DNA of 5,579 nt from Candidatus Omnitrophota bacterium (lineage in GTDB: Bacteria > Omnitrophota > Gorgyraeia > Tantalellales > Tantalellaceae), in NCBI GenBank assembly GCA_018814505.1, contig JAHIZQ010000267.1, forward strand, positions 1 through 5,579, read 5' to 3'. Below, one piece after another: positions 1 to 5,473 of the stretch. A model generated the notes under the pieces. The model saw nothing but the letters and a program-made list of their open reading frames with translations. It did no database searches and had not been told where the DNA came from. Positions within the stretch are counted from its first letter, which is position 1; each line of letters begins with the position of its first letter. Position numbers and translations under genes: made by a program.

Positions 1-28
1 CCTAATTATTAACTCGCGAACCACACCC

Positions 29-127
29 AAACAACGTTTGGTTTGTGTGTCAGGCGAGTTCCGCAGGACGCCACGGGCGGACGAGGACCTGTTTGAGCCA
101 GAAGACACAAACCGAACGTCGTTGTTT
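29..127. repeat. GC-rich long imperfect inverted repeat (REP/MITE-like element)
   Basis: The outer arms at 29-48 and 105-127 are complementary. AAACAAC (29-35) pairs with GTTGTTT (121-127). GTTTGGTTTGTGT (36-48) pairs with ACACAAACCGAAC (105-117) with one G-T wobble, leaving a 3-nt bulge at 118-120. Inside are shorter nested pairings: GGC 53-55 with GCC 97-99, CAGG 64-67 with CCTG 88-91, and CGCC 69-72 with GGCG 76-79. The centre (about 53-100) is far richer in G+C than the surrounding AT-rich DNA, which suggests an inserted or dispersed palindromic element. It lies about 100 bp beyond the cobU stop. A cobU transcript would copy it as a large stem, but no T-run follows, so it is not a standard terminator. 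The rest of 1-226 shows no gene that I can support. A structured RNA gene is an alternative that cannot be excluded. Confidence 0.6.
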
Positions 128-203
128 GCCTCATCGAAGCATACCCCCATATGTTATTATATTGTGAAAGGACACAAGACCCTCCCCTACAACATTTTTA
201 TTG

Positions 204-250
204 ACCATTAACTACTTAACCATTCACTATTCACCCTTAATCACTATTGG
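204..250. repeat. Degenerate 15-bp tandem repeats overlapping the cobU 3' end
   Basis: ACCATTAACTACTTA (204-218) and ACCATTCACTATTCA (219-233) match at 12 of 15 positions. A third, poorer copy (234-250) contains TCACTATT again. Short low-complexity runs of this kind are often found between genes in AT-rich bacterial genomes. This run covers the last codons and stop of cobU (stop complement 227-229), so the repeat supplies part of the C-terminal coding sequence. No function is inferred. Confidence 0.5.
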
Positions 251-751
251 AATCCCCGCCTGCATAAAAATAACTTTATCCGCTTTCCGCGCACACTTTT
301 GATTTATAAGACCAATTAAATCGCGGAATCTTCTGGCCGAGTAATTCATCGGAACTATCCCGCTTCCAACGTCATTTGACACTAAAATAACATTTAATTT
401 CTTTTCATTTATCATTCCAACAACTTGATCCACTTTTTTTTCTATCATTTCATCAGTCAACACGCCATCCATTAAATTTGAAATTAAAAGCCCTAAACAA
501 TCAACCAAAAAAAGACCATGTTCAGAAGTCTTTTGGGACAAAACCGCATCAATATTTCTATTTTCTTCAATCAGTTTCCACTCTTTAGGTCTCGAAGCTT
601 TGTGCTTCTCGATCCTCTGTTTCATTTCCTCATCATTTGGGTCAGCTGTAGCAATAAACGTTACTTCAAAACCAGATTTTGTCGCTAGCTCCGAGGCATA
701 CCGGCTTTTCCCGCTTCTTGCTCCGCCTATAACAAAAATAAAACTTCCCAT
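227..751 (-). CDS. cobU: Adenosylcobinamide kinase / adenosylcobinamide-phosphate guanylyltransferase
   Basis: Bifunctional cytoplasmic enzyme of cobalamin nucleotide-loop assembly. It phosphorylates adenosylcobinamide and then transfers GMP to give adenosylcobinamide-GDP. Taking the start at 751, the protein has 174 residues, close to the roughly 180 usual for CobU. A P-loop GGARSGKS lies at residues 9-16. The TAD...EM..RI..H..SRP..W block spans about 35-58, and His50 is the expected counterpart of the guanylylated His46 of Salmonella CobU. LVDCLGLLISNL follows near 90. The C-terminal VSNDVGSGIVP...ARRFRD..G..NQ block ends in AGIPIVIKGE; the family usually has NEVG, here NDVG. A GTG at 772 would add seven residues, but the ATG at 751 is preferred because AGAGGAAGG (complement 756-764) stands at Shine-Dalgarno distance from it. 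The gene lies 47 bp after the cobC-like gene, in the riboswitch-controlled unit. The stop falls within degenerate repeats. Confidence 0.95.
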   Translation of the reverse strand: MGSFIFVIGGARSGKSRYASELATKSGFEVTFIATADPNDEEMKQRIEKHKASRPKEWKLIEENRNIDAVLSQKTSEHGLFLVDCLGLLISNLMDGVLTDEMIEKKVDQVVGMINEKKLNVILVSNDVGSGIVPMNYSARRFRDLIGLINQKCARKADKVIFMQAGIPIVIKGE

Positions 752-798
752 TATACCTTCCTCTCTTTGCACATATATCTTCTACAACTAAGAGAATC

Positions 799-1422
799 TC
801 AAGCCTTCCGCGTTTTTTTCAGATGTGAAACATTATTACTAATTACTATTTTCGGGACTAAATTATTATCATATTCAAAGATATTTATGGCGGCGGTTTC
901 TTGCCTAATTTTCCAAAATTCGTTTGGTTTGTTTTTATTAACAAAATTTATTAGTACCCTTATCGGACCTCCATGCGTAACTATCGAGACTGTCCGCCCT
1001 TTGTGCCGTTTAACAATTTGTATCACGCCACGCAAGACACGCCTTGTTAAATCTTTAACCCCTTCGCCTTGCGGTAAACTGATATTTTCCGGATCTTCAA
1101 GCCAATCACCATAGAGCTTAGGGTACCGATCCATAATCTCTTCATGGGTTAACCCTTCCAAGATACCAAAATTTATTTCACGAAAATTACTACACTTTTG
1201 TATATTATAATTTTCAAACACTAATTTTGCCGTATCATATGCCCTTCTCAAGTCACTTGAATAAACTTCATCAATATTGTATCGGCGCATTTCAAATTTT
1301 AATTGTTCCGCCTGCTTTATCCCTTCACCGTTTAACCCCGGATCTATAACCCCATAATACCTGTTTTGCAGATTATAATCAGTCTGACCGTGCCTTATTA
1401 AAATTAAACGTGTAATATTCAT
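799..1422 (-). CDS. cobC: Histidine phosphatase family protein, probable alpha-ribazole-5'-phosphate phosphatase
   Basis: This 207-residue cytoplasmic protein belongs to the phosphoglycerate mutase-like histidine phosphatase family. It has the N-terminal RHGQT motif with Arg10 and catalytic His11, SSDLRRAYDTA with Arg59/60, REINFGILEG with the acid Glu82, and VTHGGPIR with the second His150. The family alone fits several small-molecule phosphatases. The CobC role, dephosphorylating alpha-ribazole phosphate or the cobalamin phosphate intermediate, is inferred from its place directly after a cobalamin riboswitch and before cobU. The ATG at 1422 is chosen because the reading frame upstream (to a GTG at 1503) merely translates the riboswitch terminator and a palindrome. 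The Shine-Dalgarno sequence is weak (GGAAC in TTGGAACAAAATT), so translation may be modest or affected by the hairpin just upstream. Confidence 0.88.
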   Translation of the reverse strand: MNITRLILIRHGQTDYNLQNRYYGVIDPGLNGEGIKQAEQLKFEMRRYNIDEVYSSDLRRAYDTAKLVFENYNIQKCSNFREINFGILEGLTHEEIMDRYPKLYGDWLEDPENISLPQGEGVKDLTRRVLRGVIQIVKRHKGRTVSIVTHGGPIRVLINFVNKNKPNEFWKIRQETAAINIFEYDNNLVPKIVISNNVSHLKKTRKA

Positions 1423-1435
1423 AATTTTGTTCCAA

Positions 1436-1469
1436 TGCCCAGATTTTGCCTGCAAGCAAAATCTGGGCA
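1436..1469. repeat. Perfect 14-bp inverted repeat in the cobC leader
   Basis: TGCCCAGATTTTGC (1436-1449) is exactly complementary to GCAAAATCTGGGCA (1456-1469), with a 6-nt loop. It lies between the riboswitch terminator and the cobC start codon, ending 13 bases before the ATG. Neither strand has a T-run directly after the stem, so it does not look like a second intrinsic terminator. It may stabilise the processed mRNA end, influence ribosome access, or be a small dispersed palindrome. Confidence 0.75.
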
Positions 1470-1470
1470 C

Positions 1471-1499
1471 AAAAAAACCCCGACATATTTGTCGGGGTT
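1471..1499 (-). terminator. Intrinsic terminator, expression platform of the cobalamin riboswitch
   Basis: Read on the minus strand, a 10-bp stem AACCCCGACA / TGTCGGGGTT with a 4-nt loop (complement 1486-1489) overlaps and is followed by seven consecutive T residues (complement 1471-1477). This is a textbook rho-independent terminator for minus-strand transcription. It stands 57 bases downstream of the aptamer and upstream of cobC. It would end transcription before the genes when B12 is bound. The short alternative hairpin GGGT-GCA-ACCC (complement 1495-1505) overlaps the terminator's 5' arm, but at 4 bp it is too weak to be a convincing antiterminator alone. Confidence 0.85.
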
Positions 1500-1556
1500 G
1501 CACCCTATTTCTTCACCCTTCCTCGAGGATCACTGTTAAAACAGTTTTTCCAATAA

Positions 1557-1743
1557 TACAGGCAGGTCTCCTGGCTTAAGGATCATTCTACTCATCGCGC
1601 CTTTCCATTTAATCTCACCAATAGTGGCATTTATGCCCGTATACACCTTCAGGCAACAGCGATTTTCGTCCCCTTTGACAGTGGCGGGACCGCACTCGAT
1701 TCAAACGAGTTTCCCTTTTAAGCTTTTTTAAAAAGCACCTATA
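1557..1743 (-). promoter_or_regulatory. Cobalamin (adenosylcobalamin-type) riboswitch aptamer
   Basis: The minus strand carries the canonical B12 box AAGCCAGGAGACCTGCC (complement 1561-1577). It also carries the conserved core GCGGTCCCGCCACTGTCA (complement 1676-1693), preceded by a GGGAAA segment and a small hairpin ACTCG...CGAGT. A P1 closing stem can be drawn between TATAGG (complement 1738-1743) and CCTGTA (complement 1557-1562), with one G-U pair. The order and spacing match the RF00174 class. The element is in the sense orientation for the downstream cobC-like and cobU genes and is followed by an intrinsic terminator. Ligand-induced transcription termination is therefore the likely mode of control. 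The exact cobalamin form preferred cannot be read from the sequence. Confidence 0.95.
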
Positions 1744-1762
1744 AACTATATAACTTAGCTTA

Positions 1763-1792
1763 ACTATATCAGTAAAATACCTTTAACGTCAA
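1763..1792 (-). promoter_or_regulatory. Sigma70-type promoter for the riboswitch-cobC-cobU unit
   Basis: On the minus strand TTGACG (complement 1787-1792) is followed after 18 bases by TATAGT (complement 1763-1768). These are near-consensus -35 and -10 boxes. The predicted start of transcription, near 1756, falls just ahead of the riboswitch P1 stem, as expected for a riboswitch leader. No clear terminator lies between the preceding gene's stop (1847) and this promoter, so read-through from the upstream operon is also possible. Confidence 0.65.
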
Positions 1793-1846
1793 CTGTTATC
1801 TCCCTTTCTATATCTCCATCAAATTTTCATAATCTTGTTTATTTCA

Positions 1847-2950
1847 TTATTCATCTTCCCTTATATCTTCGATAATAACCAACAAACTATTACCCTCGGT
1901 ATCTTCATCTCTGAAATATAACACTTTATCTTCATAAACCCACTTCTCGTCTACATTCATTTCCAACAACCTATTTTTACTCAATGGTTCCCCACATATA
2001 TACAAAACATCATCCTTGCTCATTCCCTCGACAATTTTGTTCTGCCTTTTTTTCGCATCAATTTCTTCATTAATCAACCTAATTTCTTCATCACATTTAG
2101 AACTTAACAATCTCATTTCATTTTGCTGAGCACTATCCATCCTATATACTTTCAAAAACTGTATTATGTCATTTTTTAGTTTAACAAATTTATCACACGC
2201 AATACCGAATTTCTTATTAAGTTGAATTGCCTGAAAATTCTCATAATATTTCATTTTTAAAGTTTTTACACTTACCTCATCTTTATCCATACTCCTAACA
2301 AAAATACTACCATTTACATTAAACATGACATCATTGTCCGTAATTTTCACAACTTCTATTTCCCTAATAAAATCTCCTTCCTTAACTATGTACCCATTGA
2401 CCATGGCTCTATTGCCATCAATAATCCCATTTACAGAAATACGACTTTGCAATAGTTTGAACTCGATTTCGGGAAGTGTTGTATATGTTTCATTTCCTGA
2501 AAAGAATGTTTTCGTAGTTTTAAAACACTTTTCAGCCAAATCATTTTCATCGTTCAAAAGATAGGCATTTCCTAAAAAATAACAAATTTTGCCTCTAGAC
2601 AAAGACGGGTTAAATACATTTATTGTGTTTAGTAAAAAAGCTGTTTTAAAACTAATAATAGCATCTTCAAGATTCTTTTTAAACAACTTCTCATCCGCAA
2701 TTTCTTCCGTTTTCGCGAGAAAACTCTTGGCTTTTTCAAAATATAAAGTTTCCATGAATGCAAGAAGTTTTAAAGACATAGCTATAACAATAATAAGACA
2801 TATAAAAATACCAGTACGCACCAGTATTTTCTTCTTAAACGCTACTCGCACAACTTCCTTTTGGTTTAATTCAATAAGAGGCGATTCATCTTTCACGCAT
2901 GCAAAAAACGAATCGGTATATATCTTTCCGCATTTAGGACACTTTTTAAT
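1847..2950 (-). CDS. Multidomain membrane-anchored protein: zinc-ribbon-like N-terminus, TM helix, TPR-like, GspB/PilP-like and BamE/SmpA-like regions (ATT start proposed)
   Basis: Function unknown. With the proposed ATT start at 2950 the protein has 367 residues. A conventional GTG at 2896 gives 349 but has no Shine-Dalgarno sequence. The extra 18 codons read KKCPKCGKIYTDSFFAC and run into VKDESPL. This is a C-x2-C-x10-C pattern like the zinc-ribbon heads of many bacterial regulators, with Asp where a fourth Cys might be. In 367-residue numbering, one hydrophobic helix follows (about 45-65), preceded by a basic KKKILVR stretch. Helical, TPR-like sequence is at about 76-148. A segment at 168-223 with NGIIDGNRAMVNGYIVKEGD resembles GspB/PilP-type secretion or pilus proteins. 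A charged coiled-coil-like part covers about 253-305. A C-terminal EGMSKDDVLYICGEP...EKWVYEDKVLYF resembles BamE/SmpA repeats. It lies 63 bp after DUF368, apparently last in the operon. The reading frame is solid; the domain assignments are by eye. Confidence 0.8.
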   Translation of the reverse strand: MKKCPKCGKIYTDSFFACVKDESPLIELNQKEVVRVAFKKKILVRTGIFICLIIVIAMSLKLLAFMETLYFEKAKSFLAKTEEIADEKLFKKNLEDAIISFKTAFLLNTINVFNPSLSRGKICYFLGNAYLLNDENDLAEKCFKTTKTFFSGNETYTTLPEIEFKLLQSRISVNGIIDGNRAMVNGYIVKEGDFIREIEVVKITDNDVMFNVNGSIFVRSMDKDEVSVKTLKMKYYENFQAIQLNKKFGIACDKFVKLKNDIIQFLKVYRMDSAQQNEMRLLSSKCDEEIRLINEEIDAKKRQNKIVEGMSKDDVLYICGEPLSKNRLLEMNVDEKWVYEDKVLYFRDEDTEGNSLLVIIEDIREDE

Positions 2951-2956
2951 ATCAGA

Positions 2957-2963
2957 CCTCCTT
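2957..2963 (-). promoter_or_regulatory. Strong Shine-Dalgarno sequence that points to an ATT start codon
   Basis: AAGGAGG on the minus strand ends six bases before ATT (complement 2948-2950). This is the strongest ribosome binding site in the window and is at ideal spacing. In this frame there is no ATG, GTG or TTG between the in-frame stop TAA (complement 3014-3016, which also ends the DUF368 gene) and the GTG at 2896. The site therefore supports initiation at ATT, or an ATG changed to ATT by mutation or sequencing error. Confidence 0.7.
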
Positions 2964-3013
2964 TTCCTGAATTCACCAAAAATTAAACGAAAACTATTAC
3001 TCTCCGCATCCCA

Positions 3014-3865
3014 TTATCTCGCTGACACTTTTGACAACAAAAAAGAAATACCCGTACCTATTACAAACATTATTAGACAATAAAACACCACTATCTTATC
3101 CGTGGGTATTCCCGGAAATATTTTATAAAAAGAAGCTACTATCATTCCTAGAATGAAATAATATGTTATGGCAGTAATTTTTTCCAAACACACTTCTATA
3201 ACTCTAGAAAACACTAATATCCCAAAACCCGCGCCTATTGCCATAAAAATAAGTGGTTTAACGGCCAGACACTTCACCGCGGATATAATAACAGCATATT
3301 GCCCCATTAAAACAAGTATAAAAGAACCGCTAATCCCGGGAATAATCATAGCCCCGCCGGCTAGAAATCCCGCTACCCCAATCATTAACAATGCCTTGTT
3401 GTTCAGCAAAGAAACATCCAAAACTGGAACAACATCCCCACCGTACTTTTTAGCAAGCATTGAAAGCCCTAAAATAATAATCATGCCTAAAACAAAAGAT
3501 AAAATCCTTGAAGTACGTATTTTCATATCTTTATGCGAAGTTACGACACAAGGAATACCTCCCAGTATAAGTCCCATGAATAAAAACATTGTTTCAAAAA
3601 AATGTTCTTTCAGAAAAAAATCCATTACATTTACCAAAAGAATAACCGCGCAAGCGGCACCGGTAAATACTTTCATTAAAAAGAATATATATTCTTTCCG
3701 TTTTTCCGGTTTTTTAAAAAAGTAGGCTATTGCTTCAATCAGTCTGTCATATACTCCTAAAACCACGGCAAGTGTTCCACCCGAAACTCCGGGTATAATA
3801 TTTGCCACACCTATTGCTCCACCTTTTATAAAAAGTATCACTGTCTCTCTGATAGCTCGCTTCAT
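3014..3865 (-). CDS. DUF368 family membrane protein, probable polyprenyl-phosphate translocase (PopT-type)
   Basis: This 283-residue, highly hydrophobic inner-membrane protein shows the DUF368 signature twice. GGAIGVANIIPGVSGG stands at about 15-30 and GFLAGGAMIIPGISG at about 167-180. A second pair of related segments, FLFMGLILGGIP and YFILGMIVASFYKIFPG, reinforces the internal two-fold repeat. DUF368 proteins were reported to move undecaprenyl phosphate back across the membrane for reuse in cell-wall and surface glycan synthesis; that role is taken from the family. The ATG at 3865 has AGGGGA upstream and overlaps the preceding glycosyltransferase stop as ATGA, so the two are likely translationally coupled. 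The length is normal for the family and there is no sign of damage. Confidence 0.93.
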   Translation of the reverse strand: MKRAIRETVILFIKGGAIGVANIIPGVSGGTLAVVLGVYDRLIEAIAYFFKKPEKRKEYIFFLMKVFTGAACAVILLVNVMDFFLKEHFFETMFLFMGLILGGIPCVVTSHKDMKIRTSRILSFVLGMIIILGLSMLAKKYGGDVVPVLDVSLLNNKALLMIGVAGFLAGGAMIIPGISGSFILVLMGQYAVIISAVKCLAVKPLIFMAIGAGFGILVFSRVIEVCLEKITAITYYFILGMIVASFYKIFPGIPTDKIVVFYCLIMFVIGTGISFLLSKVSAR

Positions 3866-4581
3866 TTTTTATCCCCTAAATTCATTTTTAAATTGTTCTT
3901 TCGATTAAAATAGTGCCTAAAAATTAAGTCGCAAAATTTTAAAGTATCCCGCAAAGGTTTAATGTCTGAAACTTCTTCCCCGTATATTGTCTGTATCGGA
4001 ACGGATTTTATTCTCATATTGCTTTCTGCCGCCTGAAGAAGCATTTCAGACTCAATGTCATATTTTTCCGACATTAATTTAAGTTTCTTTAACGCGCATA
4101 CACGAATTAACCTATACCCGCATTGTGTATCCGGGATACTTTGACGACATATCCCGGATATAACCCATGACATAAATTTATTTGTAACATATCTTAATGA
4201 CGGCATTGTTTTTGTTTCCAACATTCTGTTTCCAGTTACAATATCCACTTCACCATGATGCGTCTCTGTCATCAAACCCGGAATATCCTCTGCCCTATGC
4301 TGACCGTCACCATCCATTATTATCATCCATTCAAAATTTGTCTTAGATAAAACATATTTAATCCCTTCCCTAACTGAAAAACCTTTACCTATATTTTGCC
4401 GATGCCGGATTACCATAGCCCCGTTATCAAGCGCTATGCGTTCAGTATTATCAATTGAACCATCATCAATAACTAACACGCTCAGCCCCATCTTAACGAT
4501 ATTAAGAACTATGCTACCAATAGTTCTCGCTTCATTATATGAAGGTATAACCACTACTGTATTGTCTTTTACTGCTTCCAT
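3862..4581 (-). CDS. Glycosyltransferase family 2, polyprenyl/dolichyl-phosphate sugar synthase-like
   Basis: A 239-residue GT-A fold enzyme resembling DPM1-like proteins, which transfer a sugar from a nucleotide donor to a lipid phosphate carrier. Visible motifs are VVIPSYNEARTI (10-21), IDDGSIDNT (38-46), the NIGKG element (63-67), the metal-binding MDGDGQH (89-95, DxD type), DTQCGYRL (151-158) and YDIESEMLLQA (174-184). A VPIQTIYGEEVSDIKP segment follows (194-209). It has no transmembrane helices, so unlike GtrB/ArnC-type proteins it would act as a peripheral enzyme at the cytoplasmic face. It overlaps the upstream acyltransferase by 13 bp and the downstream DUF368 gene by 4 bp. AGGAG lies just before the ATG, with slightly short spacing. 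The donor sugar and acceptor lipid cannot be told from the sequence; the polyprenyl-phosphate acceptor is inferred from family resemblance and the DUF368 neighbour. Confidence 0.92.
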   Translation of the reverse strand: MEAVKDNTVVVIPSYNEARTIGSIVLNIVKMGLSVLVIDDGSIDNTERIALDNGAMVIRHRQNIGKGFSVREGIKYVLSKTNFEWMIIMDGDGQHRAEDIPGLMTETHHGEVDIVTGNRMLETKTMPSLRYVTNKFMSWVISGICRQSIPDTQCGYRLIRVCALKKLKLMSEKYDIESEMLLQAAESNMRIKSVPIQTIYGEEVSDIKPLRDTLKFCDLIFRHYFNRKNNLKMNLGDKK

Positions 4582-5426
4582 ATTCTCCTAAACGCGTACC
4601 ATTGATCGGGTTTTTCTTTTATGAATTTTTCAAAAACTTTTAAATATTGACCCATAACCGCCAAGAGGTCATTATTATAATCACCGGTTTTTTTATATTT
4701 GATAGGTTTCTCAAAAGATAAGATAAAATTGTCTCCATCTTCACGAAACAACACACTGCAAACTATAGGCGCCCCAGTTCTTAAAGCAAATACTGCCGGC
4801 CCTTTCGGCATTATAGCTTTTTTGCCGAAAAAATCCACCGGTATACCATTGGAAGTATAATCTTTATCTCCAACTATCGCGAGAACCTCGTTATTTTTTA
4901 ATACTTTAAAACATTCTTTAATTTGAGAGCCCACAGGAATCGCCTGGATTCCGTTAATAAATCTGCGGTTTTTAAAAAAATTATTTATGCGTTTATTTGA
5001 GTGTTCCAGAGCAATAGCCTTTACCGGATACCCGCTCATGCTGATTACAGCTCCGCCCATTTCCCAATTACCGAGGTGAAGTGAAACAAGTACAACCCCT
5101 TTCCCTTCTCGTAAACCCTCATCCAAGTATTCCCTGCCATAAATGGTTACTTTTTGAGCGATAAAATCCTTTGTTATTCTGGGAATCTTAAAAAAATCCG
5201 CAAGATACTTCGCGAAATTTATGAAAACCCTCCGAATATTTTTATCAAGAATATCCTCACTAGTACTTTCACCGAGAACTACTTTAAAGTTTTCTCTCAA
5301 TTCTTTTTTGTCTTCCCCCGCAAACCTACAATAAATCCCTGACACCCACTTCGCGAAATTATAGCATACATTTAACGGCATTAGTTTCGCAAGTAAAATC
5401 CCAATAACATAGAGATAATATAACAT
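4569..5426 (-). CDS. LpxL/HtrB-family lysophospholipid (lipid A-type) acyltransferase
   Basis: A 285-residue member of the Lip_A_acyltrans family. In characterised members this enzyme adds a secondary acyl chain to lipid A, or acylates related glycolipids, at the inner leaflet of the inner membrane. An N-terminal hydrophobic anchor (about 1-20) is followed by the catalytic HLGNWE motif, with His117 and Glu122 forming the H-x4-E pair. GDKDYTSNGIPVDFFG (186-201) and MPKGPAVFALRTGAPIV (206-222) match the family's substrate-side motifs. The C-terminal PDQWYAFRRIW corresponds to the usual P-x-QW...RRW ending. The length is close to typical for the family. The ATG at 5426 has AGGG at suitable distance. 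The exact acceptor is unknown: family members in non-proteobacteria can act on phosphatidylinositol mannosides or other glycolipids. Its 3' end overlaps the glycosyltransferase start, indicating an operon. Confidence 0.93.
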   Translation of the reverse strand: MLYYLYVIGILLAKLMPLNVCYNFAKWVSGIYCRFAGEDKKELRENFKVVLGESTSEDILDKNIRRVFINFAKYLADFFKIPRITKDFIAQKVTIYGREYLDEGLREGKGVVLVSLHLGNWEMGGAVISMSGYPVKAIALEHSNKRINNFFKNRRFINGIQAIPVGSQIKECFKVLKNNEVLAIVGDKDYTSNGIPVDFFGKKAIMPKGPAVFALRTGAPIVCSVLFREDGDNFILSFEKPIKYKKTGDYNNDLLAVMGQYLKVFEKFIKEKPDQWYAFRRIWKQ

Positions 5427-5473
5427 ATCCTGCCCTACTCTTATTTGTACGCGTATAATAGATTCATAACGGT

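Noticed and set aside
47..211. Plus-strand open frame starting at GTG 47 (about 54 codons) through the GC-rich foldback
   Set aside because: No Shine-Dalgarno sequence is present. The frame passes through a palindrome and AT-rich repeat remnants, and the opposite strand is also open, as expected by chance in GC-rich palindromic DNA.
752..772. GTG start for cobU seven codons upstream
   Set aside because: Those codons contain the AGAGGAAGG ribosome binding site that serves the ATG at 751, and the conserved P-loop begins shortly after that ATG.
767..1114. Plus-strand open frame antisense to the cobC-like gene
   Set aside because: It is a shadow of a clearly conserved histidine phosphatase on the other strand, with no family motif or ribosome binding site of its own.
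1423..1503. N-terminal extension of the cobC-like protein from GTG 1503
   Set aside because: The 27 extra codons simply translate the intrinsic terminator and the perfect palindrome. The conserved family sequence starts at the ATG at 1422.
2991..3015. Tiny minus-strand frame ATG-GGA-TGC-GGA-GAG-TAA overlapping the DUF368 stop
   Set aside because: Five codons, with no Shine-Dalgarno sequence suited to it. It is likely a chance TAATG junction.
2589..3083. Plus-strand open frame antisense to the multidomain protein and the DUF368 3' end
   Set aside because: It crosses two real genes and the gap between them on the opposite strand. It shows no recognisable domain and is best explained as a shadow.
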